A DNA stretch of 64,000 nucleotides. It comes from Sanderia malayensis (taxonomy: Eukaryota; Cnidaria; Scyphozoa; Semaeostomeae; Pelagiidae). The translations under genes were made by a program, and so were the position numbers. Below the pieces are notes generated by a model. The model did no database searches. It was not told the origin of the DNA and worked only from the letters and a program-made list of their open reading frames with translations. Within the stretch, counting starts at the first letter, position 1, and the number at the start of each line of letters is the position of its first letter. The stretch spans positions 1,116,001 through 1,180,000 of the forward strand of contig RQOL01000466.1 in NCBI GenBank assembly GCA_013076295.1, given 5' to 3'. This document shows positions 48,801 to 61,169 of the stretch, in pieces.

Positions 48801-51800
48801 TGAGCACCCATAAAGATGCTTGCTGATTGGTTTGCTCCATAATTTCAAGTTTTATGGGTGCTCCCGCCAGTTCTCGGCACCCGTAAAAGATGATCGTTGA
48901 TTGGTCTGCTCCGTTTACGGGTGCTGAAGATATTGAATCCAATTCAATGCCAAAGTTATGGCTAATTTAATTTCGTCAGTTCGGCATCGGCAACATTGAC
49001 ATTTTAATGGAATCTTGAGCTTTGAAACAAGTTAATATTTGGCAAACAAACACTAGTTAAACTCTTAGGAAGGAAGAAGAGAAAATAATCTATCTTTGCA
49101 AGAAATTATTACGAATAGAATCGACCGGTGATTTCAAAAACAAAGAAAATGATACTTTCATTTTGGCCTATTTAATTTCAAATGGCCTATCAAGCAAATT
49201 TTTAGGAATGAGGTTTGGCTTTGATTCAGTGTTTGTAACCGTACATGTGAATTGCACCCAAAACATCTTTCTTCAAAAAAATTTGTTCAAAGCTTGGTAT
49301 TTCATTACAATGTCAACACTGAATAGAGCAAAGTCATTTCTTGTCATCATCTTTTACGATAAATTATTTTGTTGCTCAACTTTGCAACATACAAAAATTG
49401 TGTGCTCTTTTGTTTTTAAATTCAGTTGATTTATAGATAACAGCATGCACTAATCATCAACATGGTGTATCCCACACTCAACGTTAGTCTTAAGGGTGTG
49501 GCCAACATTTTGACCACGCCCAAACAAAAATTCTGAGCACCCCTAAAAATTTTTCCTGGATCCGCCCCTGAGAATCATAAAGCAGATGTTGAGTAAGGTT
49601 GGGGAGAATAAAATAGCAGAGCTTGCATACACTGTGGATTTGAAAAACAAAGGCAAGATAGAATAATATAAGAAATAGGATATTTTTCTGGATGTTTACG
49701 CACATGCTGAAAATGATGAGCATTTATAAAAGTGCTGGTGTTTATATAAAAGGCTAAAATAATAAAACAAAGTATCGGATAGAACACGGAAAAATTTATT
49801 ACCTTTGTAACGTATTTTTCCAGTAAGTTAAGTCCATCATTAGTTAAACCTAAAGATAGTAGATTGGTGATGATGAATAAAACAAGAGTATTTTTGAGAA
49901 ATACAAGGCATAATCTTTCTTCTGTCTACTGCGGAGGATTAAAGCTACCTGTGAGAAGGAGTCCTTCCAGGTTACCATCTTCGATCATCGCTGATGTAAG
50001 ATTCTCGATGTAAGCAGCAAGCTGGTGGCACAAAATAGAGATATTTCAAATTACAAGCCTAAAAGGGGCAGTCAATTTAAGCTATGAGCTTTCGGGATAA
50101 GTAACATTTATTACTAGATAATAAAGTATTTGAAGAAATTATTGGGTGAGTAAGGGTATTAGGCTGAATTACAACAATGCTAAGTAATTTTGAGTTCAGC
50201 AATAGAACTGCTCATACCGTGGCATCGTGAAGGTATTTACAAGCAAATGCAACGCGATCTTCCAATTCCATGCCTGTTTCTCTCTGGAGATAGACAAAAA
50301 GAGATGAGTATTAAAAACATGAACTAACAACCCTTCTGCAATTATGATTCATCCAATTAAGAGCAGATCCAACTCAAAATCTGAGAGATGCATAGAGGTT
50401 GTCTGGTGCTAAATTTTTTATCAAAGCCTGGGCCCAATCCATACTTGTCAAGAACCCTCGACCGATATAATAGCAAACGGACAAGGTTGGTCTACCTTGA
50501 GTTGTGCAAACCTGAATCGAGAGAAGCAGATTTGGAGCTTCTTATTGTTCATGCAAATGATATCATTTAATCAATGGGTATCAAGGAAACAAAATTATGA
50601 CATCACACCGACATGACTTCAGTGGAGAAGAACCTCAGATTTTGGTCAGTAATTTACTAACATGTACATGTCAATACATATTCAGAAGTACGTGCTCAAG
50701 ATCAAATAATCTGACGTGATCCCATTGGTGGACATGTCAGGTGTAATACCCCCGGAACCAGATTGAATACCATTGAGATTCATTATTAGGTGTCGAAATA
50801 AAACGGGTGGCAAATTCGGAGCGGGTAGCATCTGGTACCATGTACATCCCGTGGTCAAAAGATTAATTAAAAGAAACGAAGTAGACTCTCAAATTCCAGA
50901 GAAACATGGAAAATCAGGAGCTTCCCTCTCAAAATCGACCAAATAATACTGTCAAATCAAGTGGTGGGCCATGTGGAGACTTTTCCCGCCATTGGAACAT
51001 GAGTGATCTCGTTCTGAGAGTGGAAAACGAGGATCTCCATGTACACAGATGCATTCTGTCGCTTTGGTCTCCGGTGTTCCATCGAATGTTCACAGGAGAC
51101 TTCAAAGAAAAGCACTCAGATGTGATAGAGTTGCCAGGAAAGTGCGTCACAGAGATACGACAGATGTTAGAGATAATCTATGACAGGAGGAAGAAAATTA
51201 CAGGTATCCAATAGTATAACACGATCCTGGATCATTACAGAAAAAAATGAATATAACCTATAATGGACCTGGATGATGATTATCATGCAAGAGTGCTTTG
51301 AATAGCAGATATTAGAATTCATAGTCGTAGCAAGAGTGCTTTGAATGGTATACATAAGAAATCGTAGCCATAGCAAGGAGCTCGATAGTTAATTATTAGC
51401 ATGAATAGGTTTCTAATATATTAATGACGGTAAACAAAGGGGTAGATGGGTAAGAAAGTATCGTAGGCGCCATCAAAGCTAAAAAAAGTAAATAAACTAT
51501 GATTGAATAAATAAGACAAAGAAAAGTGTATATTAACAGCTATTGCAGTGTTCAGCTCCACCTTCGTTGAATTATAACTTTTCTTCTGCTATACAGTGAA
51601 GGAATAAGGGCATTTTCTCCTTTAGATGAAAACTACGCATGTCTACTGCAACTTGCGGACGAATTCCAAATAGACCGGCTGAGATTAGAGGTGGCAGAAT
51701 TTCTCAAAGCATCCGATAAATCCGGTACAGATGCACTGAAATACTTGCGCGTGGCAAGCAGATATCAACTGGATAAGGAGATACAACAAGTATGCGTAGA

Positions 51801-54800
51801 GCATGCCAAACAGCTCTCAACAGAGATGCTCAAAGACGCGGATGCATTTCAGCAATTGGACAGCGAGAGCAAGGTATTGGTATTGACAGCCCGACTGAGC
51901 ATGGTCGAGGAGGCGCTGAAAGTGCACGAGGCATCGGGTAATTACCTTGTCACTTATCTCTACAACAAAGCCCACGATGAGTTCATAGGCTTCCTGAGAG
52001 AGCACGGCTTGGAGGAGACGTCGCTGAGCAAATGCGAGAATTATGAGAAGCATAGGAGTCAATACATCGGCACTGGAAAGAAGTTCTGCATCCACTGCAA
52101 AGCGTGTAGACAGAGGATCAATGCTGTTCATAAGTTCAGCGTGAGGACAAGCGATGTGTTGAATACGATAGAGACTTTGTATGAGATAGTACATGGGACT
52201 CGAAAGACAAAAGATACAGCCACAGACAAGTAGCTTTCGTAAACGTAGCACAGAAAAGACAACCCTATAAAGCATATACCCAAATGAAGCATCTCTGTAG
52301 AACATATATCCGGAAAAGGTATCCCTATATGAACACATACCCAGAGAAGCTATCTCTGTAGAGTATACACCCAGAGAAGCCATCTCTGTGGAACACATAC
52401 CCAGAGAAGCCATCTCTGTGGAACACATACCCAGAGAAGCCATCTCTGTAGAGTATACACCCAGAGAAGCCATCTCTGTAGAGTATACACCTAGAGAAGC
52501 CATCTCTGTAGAGTATACACCCAGAGAAAGCATCTCTGCGGAATACACACCCAGAGAAGGCACCCTTGTAGAACATATAACCAGAGAAAGCGTGGAATAT
52601 ATTGCACATAAGCAGTGCTAAAGGTATAAGTAAGTTACAACGAGTCTTAGGAGAAATTGTGAGATTATCATTAATCTACAGAGAAGAATTGTATATTTGT
52701 ATAAAACAAATCCAACGATTCATACCAAAACTCCGTTGAAATTTTCATCTTCTTGAGTGAGAAAGGCAAACATTCCACGCAAGTAAGGATTCTTCAGCTA
52801 CAAAAAGACAAAACCACTAATTAGACAATAAATTTAGCGACATGAAATAGTGGCAGTAGTAGTTGTAGTAATGGTGATACAATGCTGGTAATAGTATGCC
52901 ACGCAAAAACGGTACCAATGCAGAATAAGTATTACTATTGATGACGTACTTGTGAGCTTAGTGATGCGCACATTTCTCGCCACAACGATCTCTTCTCAAT
53001 CGTGTACCCCGATAGGGCCATTGCAACAACGTTCATCGAAGGATCTGTAAACACACAACCAAAAATTCAGAGGAAATTACAACAACCATCTACCTCCAAC
53101 CCCATGTTGCTCATGTACGATCTAACTTCCCAGCAACCGTAAGGCTGTATATGAAAACCTTCCAAAATTGAATTCCAAAATAAAATTCTTCAAAGGGGGA
53201 GGGACCAGGAGTGAGTTAGTTCGAAATTACGCGCCCCAAGGGAAGAAGAGCTGAGATACCTGGTGCCTGTAGGTCATTGCGTGGTCCATTATCAGACTTG
53301 ACTTCTCTGTAATTTCGCCCACTTAGTATATTAATCGCCAAACGCATTTGATTATTGAAGATGGCCATTGCGGCGGCTCTCTCATACTCTTCACTCTGTT
53401 CCAGCCTAAAAAGAAAACATTATTTCATTAAACAAGTGCACCTCTTCCGCTAGCTTGCTGGAATTAAAGGTTTTTATTATTGAGAAGTCGTCGATTGCCG
53501 TACAAGCTGCAGCGGGAATTGCATACAGTGCAGGAAAGCTGGGACGTCAGAATAAGGTTTGGGGGGGGGTAAAATCTGAAGGGGAGCAAAGAGGTAAAAA
53601 TGGCACACGAAAGGGACACTTTTCACATGGGTATTTAAGGAGCAGAAATACTTTAGGCAAATTTCCTGTATATACTACTAGCTAGGTCAGTTTCGGTTCT
53701 GACGTCTCGTCCCTGCCAAAAAGTCATCTCTTTAATCTAAGTTTTCCTATTGCTACAACAAAGTCGAACACTTCAATATACTTACTTTTTTAAATGTTCG
53801 TTCAGAGAATTACCCACAAAGTCCCATCGACAAAGCTGCAGAGCTAATTTCCTAAAAAAAATAAGCTGCACTGTCATCCCTCCACTATGCACTATATATC
53901 TATATGCAAAGATGTATAGTTAATATGCTGGAATTTGCAAAGAACATTTGATGCTATAACAGGCATGTACCTTTCTTCGCTAACAAGAGGGCTTGCTGCT
54001 ATGGGGCTGCCAATTCTACTTGAATCGTCAGGGTGGCCCTTCTCGCACTTTCCTGAAATACGATGAATTAAACAATTTCAAGCACACATCGTAGCACAAC
54101 ATTAATTTAGATACTTCAAAATCGAGTATAATTTCATCTCTTGCAAGTTATATTGCAGAGTTGCAGCATGCATAGCTGCAGAAAATTATTTCATTATTCA
54201 CCATGGGGTTATAAAAGACATTGATCATCATAGGGTTATAGATTTCTTGAACTGTACAAAGAAGAACTGTATCATGGTTAATCGAAGAAAATCGTTTTCT
54301 TTTTATTTTATTTATTTCAGCCCTTTTACTTCATGGGGTATTATTTTATCCGACAATGATTATGATAAGTCTCATCCAGACAACAATCCAGACAAGAAAG
54401 GTGCATTGTATATTATATTTTATTTTAATTACTTTTTATCCATATTTCCTTACTTAATCTGATTTATGTAATATTATATAAAGGCCTCAGGGAAATATTA
54501 ATATGCAAAGAGAAAGAAATAGAAATAATGCAAAGACAGAGTGCACTTTATATACTACCTCCACCCGATTGTGTTCTACGTCGCACCTTCATTTTCAATT
54601 TATGAGCTAGCATACAATAATGCAGAAAGTTTTAGCATTCAATTGTTAGATGCAGAAACATGTTACTTTATATTTAAAAAATAAATTTTATCTTAGTATG
54701 ATACTTTATTTACTATCTTATGGTTTAATCATCAGGATGTAAATTTAAATTTAAAAAAAAATTATTTTAACCAACCCTCTAACATTATTTATTTTATGTT

Positions 54801-57800
54801 ATTATATTTTATTTTATTTTATTATTTATTTGTTATATTTTTATGTTGATTGAGATAGATACACATTATTACTCACCAGCCATATTCATTTCTCCTTTAA
54901 TTATAGATTTCACGCCATAAAATCTTCTTCCCTTCCTAGTATCTACAAATAAATACGAGAAAATTTGTATAAACTATAAAGCAAATGAAACGACATAATA
55001 CATATGAGTTTTTAAAACTAAAAATAAAATAAAAATTGCCCTCCCCGGCGGGGAATTGAACCCCGGTCTCCCGCGTGACAGGCGGGGATACTCACCACTA
55101 TACTACCGAGGACTTGTTTTATCAAGGGATTTAACAAAATGTCATTGTTTTGATAAGAAAAATACAAGTCCTACCTTGATCAATTGGTTTTCGAATATCT
55201 ATTATCAGTTAAAGAAGTTCATTTTTGATATAATATATTAAAAAAGGCTATCAACCTATAAACAGAAACAGGTCTATGAAATTTCGTTTCACAAATTCGG
55301 AGAGAAATACAAGACAGTGTGGAGGAGGAAAGACACATTTTAATCGAAAAGATACACTTTAACCAAGTCCATAATTTCACCAAAACAGGATCATTTAGAA
55401 TCTCCTTTAACTTATGAAGATCCTTCATCTATGGATACAGAAAAAAATGAGAAGGTGAAGAAAAGATGAAGGAGAAGATATATCAATATTCAATGAAGAA
55501 AAGGAACAAAGAAAAAAAATTAAATAAAAAGAATAAAAAAGAAAACAAATCATACCATTGATTTTTCACCATAACCAAGAATGGCTCTTTCTCTCATCAC
55601 AGTAGATATGTCTTGTTCAATCTTTCTGTCTTGATCAACCTGGATATAAAAGATAGATAGTCGTAACATATAAGACTAAGTGGGAAAGTAACTATAAGCA
55701 TGATAAGATAATCAGTCATAGACTAAAACAGGAGTAATCTAACAAGAACAGATAGCATTAAGCTAAAGTGATTACCCAAGAAGAAAAATATGAAAGCACG
55801 GTAAACGGTTATCTAAGAAGAAGTAATATACAGTACATAGCATAGATAAAAATAGCTGAAATAATTCTATGTACCTATCTATTTATCTATCTATCTATCT
55901 ATCTCTCTGTCTGTCTATCTATCCATAAGAATACCGAGAATTGTTATTGGGTACGGTGTTATTATTTAGTTAATTAATTATTGAAAATGAAGAAAATAAG
56001 GTAATATAGGGATGTGACTTACAGTTTCGTTGCATGTTATCATATGTCTTCCACAGCCCCAAACGATGCCACTATTGGAAGACCAGCTCTGAAAATAGCA
56101 AACATTGACCATTATGCACAACATATGTATCAAAACGCATGTACAAGAGTAAATAGGTTTGAAAGTGTAACACCCTTTTCAAAGAAAGAAGTTTGATGAT
56201 AACTCACTAACGCAATGCGCTCAAATATCTGCACGTAATTCAAATTTCCTGAAAAACCGAAACAAGATGTTTGCAATGGAATGCAACGACATAATAGAAA
56301 CAGAATTTGGAACGTTAAGATAAATGAAAGAACCTTTAGCTTTTAAACTGTTGACCTACTAGTTAATCTGTTATTTGACCTACTAATTGATCTATTGTTT
56401 GACCTATTACTTGACCTATTGTTTGACCTATTGTTTGACGTTTGACCTATTGTTTGACCTGTTATTTGACCTACTGCTTGACATGTTATTTCACCAAAAT
56501 CCTGTTTGCAGCTTTAAGCAACATACTAACCTGTAGTGCTCGCAGTTAGAATGACATTCTCATTACTTGGATGCCAACAAAACGACGACAAAGTGGACTT
56601 TGAGGCTAAAAAAATTCAAACAATTCAAACAATTCATGTAAGAGCTGAACAAAGGGTATCAGGGGCACCAAAAAAGGTGTGGTCAAAGTACGCGCGAATA
56701 CTTGCCCCCCTGGTTAGTGATTGCTAAAAGAAAACAGATAATATCAGAAAAAAAGCTGGTTTAAGAATTGAGAGTAATTTGGTGCGACAATTACGTTGTA
56801 TGCATCGTTCCATGATCGTTGCATCCATCTCTTCTTCTGGGAAGGCTGGAAATGAAGCTGATTGCTCTAAAAATTGAAACGGATGAAGGATGAAGCCATT
56901 TGAAAATCAACAACATCATCAACGTAAGGTGGCCAATAGCATAATGATGTATCAACGTGGTAAGCAGTGGAGAGGTGGTGATAGCATACTAGCAATATCT
57001 CATAGTAAAACTCACCCGTGGGTAAATGTTGCAGGTCAAAGAGCTTTATGATGGGACTGTTCTTCAATAAAACAGCCATTGAATGGTTCCTGCAAGAGGG
57101 AATGACACACGATTACAATATCTACCAGCCATGTAAAGTACAATGCGCACTACAAAGCACTGTATGTTATATCATACATACATTCAAGCTACAAACCACT
57201 GCATACTAGCAAACGCTTTCAATAAAGCCTGGTTTCCATATAGTCGTTGAGGGTCGTTGAAGGTCGTTGAGGGTCGTTCAAAGGATTAAAATCAACTTTT
57301 GACAATGTCTCTGTGTGATTTTGAATCCATTCAGCGACCCTCAACGACCCTCAATGACTATATGAAAACCAGGCTTAAAAAAATCATTAATCTGCCTAGT
57401 TTTCTGATACTCCTGGCTTTCTCACCTAGCTCAATTGCAAGTTGAATGGATGAAAAGTAATTTGCTGCAGGATTCGGGAAATTAGAAATACTTACCTAGT
57501 TGGTGACCAAGCTATGCTTGTGATTGGCTTCATGTGACTGGCTTGATTAATCGTGATGACGTATGTAGAATCAAGGAATCATAGAGCATCTGTCTCAAAG
57601 AGGCGACTATCGTTCAGGCCATCGGCCAAATACACCGTTCATACAATAGTTACAGTTAGAAGAGCATGTTGAAGATTTTAAGATTTGTAACGCCCATTAC
57701 GATTGTCTCAGTATTAGTATGGTGGATTTAAAACTGTAATTACGAAAAAGGATATTGGCTCCTTCAGATTTCTCATGTCCCATACTAAAACTGGACCTTG

Positions 57801-60725
57801 TGTGGCCTAAAAACAGATAAATAGAAGAATATTAAACTCAATTTATCTTTCTCTACCTGGAAATGCCAAACAAAAGTAAGAATCTTAGCAGTATAAAAGT
57901 AGGATGGAAATAAAGAGAGTTGTTATATTGCATTCTCCGAGAGAACGGGAAATAAGTTCGAGTTAAAAAACATCCATTTACAATTAGCTACGTTAAGTGT
58001 GATGGGAGTGTAGCTTGCAGCAAGGATGTGGGATTCTTATTTGCACGAGGATACAAAATCTGTGTGAAATATTACCTCTGTAAAGGATGCAAATCTGTGT
58101 TCATTAAAAGGGTCAACGCAAACCCCGTTCATCGCTTTGCTATTCGTCACACCATAACCAATCAACTTGCTCTGATCTGAAAATGCAAGCAGAAAGTTTA
58201 CATAAATTGTGAATGCAGAGAGATCGAGCCTGTGAGCATTCGCAACTACGAATTACTGACAATAGAAATGTAGAGAAACGGAAATACATAACTCATAATA
58301 ATAAGTTATGCTTAATAAAATGTTCACTACTCAACAGTTTATTTACGTACACCTTATACATGTGTTGATTTAAGTAGTTATGTATTTATGTGCCATGTTA
58401 TTTAACCTTTATTATAACTAATAACTTAAATGTAAAAGGGTTAGACGTCCTGTATCTTGTGAATACCTTCCAGCCTAGCTTAACAAAAAAAATCGCATGC
58501 ATACTTGCCTCTAAGATCATAGATTCTGAGAAACTTTTGTCCTTGGCCGGCGACAAGAGTTCTTGGTTGCGACGGAAACCAAGCCAGTGACACAGTTGGC
58601 TCCGAAGGACCTGGTAATGATTAAAAATAGTTGCTTATGTTGCTAATGTGTTGATCCATGGAAGCATAAATTTCATTGATATAACTAAATTACCATTCTT
58701 TACAGCAGGGCTTAGTACAGATCCATCGAGTCTTTGATGCCTAAAAATTGCAAGAATGAACAGCTAAGGAAATGAAAGAGCGTGCAACCTAAGTAAACGA
58801 GTCCCTAAAACTTCAAACATTCTTACCTTCCATAAACAGCTTTTGAGCTGGCAGAAGCTAAAAGTAAATCACTGAATTGTCAAAAAATACTCCAGAAACA
58901 GTGGTTTGCATTCAGAAGCAGAATTATAAAAAACTTCTCATTTTAATTCACCTTTTTTGGATTCCACATCCCAGACGAGAAGTGAATGGTCATTTCTAAC
59001 TTTATCCAGGGCAACCGCAAGCTTACGGGAGGAATGGAAATCACATTGTTACACGGAAAAGACATAGCTACATTACAATAACAAAATATAAGAGCATTAC
59101 ATCAAGATTGAAATTCTTACAAAGTTATGTTCCACTGGATTCCAAGCCAAATCGGTGCAAGTTCGATCAGATTTTGGAACTGAAAAGCAAAATACAGAAA
59201 TGTAACTACCAGGTACATTTACATGAAAGTGGATGATAAAGTTCTTGAAGAAATGCCCACCAACTATATGTAATGTACAGTCAACTCTGTCTAATTCAAA
59301 CACCCTGGGGAAGCATAAAAATGTTCAAATTACAAAAAGTTCGAATTATAGAGGTTTATTTCATAAGGGTTGGTTCTTTGGTGATGCTTGAAGAAACAAG
59401 GAATTTCGTTCAAATTAAATAGATTTCGAATTACATGAGTTTGAACTATGCAGACTTGACTGTAGTGACATAAAGTTGAACATGTCTTCTCTTTATATAC
59501 ATACTAATTTGTATCCTCGAGGTTATAATTGTTATATATCACATTATATTATAGGTCTCCTGGTAAAGATTTCAAATCCAATGGGAATAGAAAATCAGTT
59601 GTACTTAATGAAAATCTACGTTATTCAAGGTACTACTTAACAGGATTTAACTGTATCTAATAACTGTGGTACAAACCAAGCTCCAGACCGACAGGATAAC
59701 TATTACTTGCAATGACATCATGCCCAATGCTGTATGGAAAGAATATTGTATTAAAAGATGTGAATGGCACAACAGTAAATGTTATGCTTTTTATCATCAC
59801 TGCATAAAAAATTGTTGAATGAATGAAGAGATGTTAGTTTGTCACATGTTTTAATAACCTATTGTTATGAAAGAAGATGATACTTACTTTGTTAGAATAA
59901 CATGACCATTTGATTGGGCAACAGCAAGCAAATGAGGATTATCTGGCCTCATACACCAGGAAATTTCCTGAAATGGAAAATTCAAAGAACCTTAATGACT
60001 GACTCCTTTTTGCTGAATAAGTATTTTGCTCCTTTTTTGCTGATATATATAATTATTAGAATTTTACCTTAATCGATGATACGTCTGAATTAACTGCGAC
60101 AACGCTTGCAGATATATTGTCTGACAGTTTCATAGCTAAAGAGACAAGTAGGGGAGAATAATTGGACAAGAATAAAATCGAGCCCGCAGAGCAAGGCAGC
60201 TTTGATTTGCAGATCACAAGAACGCTAAAAAATTAAATTACAAGTATATTTTACTTTGAGTCTTTGATCCTGTTGTCTTAAGAAGTGAATCCTGCAATTA
60301 ATTAACATCAAACATAATCTAAAGTCATGAAACCATACATGAACAAAATGCTGTGTTTTAGATCAATGCTATGCTAGGCATTTAACAAACATAAGGTGGT
60401 AACATTTATACCAATACTAAGCAGCTCAGCCATGCTTAGTTTAGTATGGGTAAGCATAGCTGAGCTGACAAAGTAAGATTAACACTGCAAGGAATAGTTT
60501 AGCACAAGCAACTTATAATGATATAGTTATATAATGATATAATGGCATACAAATACCTCTTTCATAGTAAGGAAAGGTAACAAGTAGGGGCTATTATATT
60601 GAGCATTTCATTTTCATACTCACATCCTCTCTTGCAATACGATACAAGAAAATTTCATTGTTAAACCTAATAAATTCGTCAGGACTGTGGGGTGACCAAG
60701 CAACTTCCCAAACTTTCGCCGCCAT
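45886..60725 (-). CDS. MIOS: MIOS, WD40 subunit of GATOR2 (about 35 exons)
   Basis: MIOS (Mio/Sea4) is part of GATOR2, which relays amino-acid sufficiency to mTORC1 on lysosomes. ATG 60725 starts [20 protein letters not shown]40 propeller exons run from 60624-60725 through 60255-60291, 60068-60135, 59888-59967, 59677-59729, 59121-59179 ([14 protein letters not shown]), 58952-59021 ([13 protein letters not shown]), 58827-58857, 58694-58740, 58509-58610, 58076-58176 and 57744-57806 to about 56000. Helical exons follow ([56 protein letters not shown]). The C-terminal zinc/RING region is at 47568-47695 ([12 protein letters not shown]), 46830-46918 ([19 protein letters not shown]), 46470-46570 ([20 protein letters not shown]) and 45886-45990 ([15 protein letters not shown]), stop 45886-45888. 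Introns host a BTB gene and a tRNA. One intron has a GC donor. Some borders near 57.5 kb are unresolved. Confidence 0.93.
47458..47539. repeat. Short palindromic repeat in a MIOS intron
   Basis: Begins TAGACTCTCTACGCTCACTA and ends ACAAAATGTAGTAAGTCTA; related to the palindrome at 19936-20036 (shared CTACGTTGCGTCCCTGTGC-type arms). Confidence 0.7.
48439..49570. mobile_element. MITE with CAGG(C/G)GCGGATC ends in a MIOS intron
   Basis: Left end CAGGCGCGGATCTAGAGGGG and right end GGATCCGCCCCTG form an inverted repeat, with GGGTGCTC/GAGCACCCC just inside. The direct repeat AGAAT flanks both sides (48434-48438, 49571-49575). Ends of this type are common in hAT-like elements, though the duplication seen is shorter than 8 bases. 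Inside (48685-48925) are three to four tandem, partly inverted copies of GAGCACCCATAAAGATG...TTTTATGGGTGCTC. No transposase. Confidence 0.7.
50906..52233 (+). CDS. BTB/POZ domain protein nested in a MIOS intron (301 aa)
   Basis: Two exons, 50906-51203 and 51626-52233, joined in phase 1, run antisense to MIOS inside one of its introns. Residues about 30-130 form a BTB/POZ domain: [47 protein letters not shown], and after the intron [19 protein letters not shown]. It continues with a BACK-like helical stretch ([19 protein letters not shown]) and a C-terminal segment with [10 protein letters not shown]. This resembles the BTB-MATH/BATH 38-like proteins that are numerous in invertebrates, but no MATH or kelch repeats are present. 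BTB proteins typically dimerise and recruit Cullin-3; that role here is inference. Only one intron, in contrast to the many of its host gene, fitting later insertion. Confidence 0.85.
52265..52600 (+). repeat. 30-base minisatellite after the BTB gene
   Basis: About 11 copies of a unit like CACCCAGAGAAGCCATCTCT + GTAGAGTATA, alternating GTAGAGTATA and GTGGAACACA versions. It starts about 30 bases after the BTB stop codon, so probably lies in its 3' UTR. It is open on both strands (for example [10 protein letters not shown] on the minus strand), which is a consequence of the repeat. Confidence 0.9.
55041..55112 (-). tRNA. tRNA-Asp (GTC)
   Basis: The minus strand reads TCCTCGGTAGTATAGTGG ... 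CCTGTCACG ... GGTTCAATTCC ... GGGGAG, 72 bases, with a complete cloverleaf: acceptor stem TCCTCGG/CCGGGGA, discriminator G, anticodon GTC in CCTGTCACG, A box TAGTATAGTGG and B box GGTTCAATTCC. Sequence is essentially that of animal tRNA-Asp. It lies in a MIOS intron on the same strand. No tRNA intron; followed by an A/T-rich stretch suitable as a Pol III terminator (TTTTATTTTATTTTTA). Confidence 0.95.
55868..55925. repeat. TATC microsatellite in a MIOS intron
   Basis: Tandem TATC with a few TCTG/TCTC variants. Confidence 0.85.
56340..56490. repeat. TTTGACCTATTG tandem repeat in a MIOS intron
   Basis: Roughly ten imperfect copies of a 12-16 base motif built on TTTGACCTATTG. Confidence 0.8.
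57225..57376. mobile_element. Short hairpin MITE in a MIOS intron
   Basis: 152 bases with perfect-to-near-perfect ends AAGCCTGGTTTCCATATAGT and ACTATATGAAAACCAGGCTT. Inside, GTCGTTGAGGGTCGTTGA occurs repeatedly and again inverted. A non-autonomous DNA element that can fold on itself. Confidence 0.8.
59278..59462. mobile_element. pogo-like MITE in a MIOS intron
   Basis: Ends CAGTCAACTCTGTCTAATTC and TATGCAGACTTGACTG, TA on both sides (59276-59277, 59463-59464), internal TTCGAATTA motifs. Same CAGT/TA type as the element at 35402. Confidence 0.75.
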
Positions 60726-61169
60726 TGTCAGCTCTGCCTTGACGTTTCAAAACACTAAATAGACACAACACAAAATACAAGCAGGTCATTGCAGGTTAAC
60801 TTAGGCCGGGGTTTGATGGGCCTAACCTCGAGATGCTTTTACTCCAAGTTGCAAAATCTAGTAACGAGTCTATATAAGTCGTAATTTATATAAGTTCGGG
60901 TACCTTTTTGAAACACTTTAATTGGCCTTAAACTTCATATTTTTCTCTGAAATCTTTTACATTGTATTGTTTGAAGTGCAAGCAGGCCATTCACTGCAAG
61001 AGTACTTTACAACGGCACATCCTCCCACCTTTTTAATATTGCATGCTGCAAGCATTGGCTGCAAGCAATTCCAGCAGAAAGTAAAAAAGAAAGGGACAAT
61101 AATTCTCTGTTTTTTATCATAATAATTAGAAGATGATAAGAATTAGATATAAAATATAATTCTTCCATT
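60726..61169. other. MIOS promoter / NOG1 3' flank
   Basis: 444 bases between the MIOS start and the NOG1 stop, both genes on the minus strand. No TATA box near the MIOS start; no other gene. Confidence 0.45.

Noticed and set aside
51817..52609. Minus-strand repeat protein with [10 protein letters not shown] units
   Set aside because: Antisense of the BTB exon plus the 30-base minisatellite; the plus-strand BTB frame explains the region.
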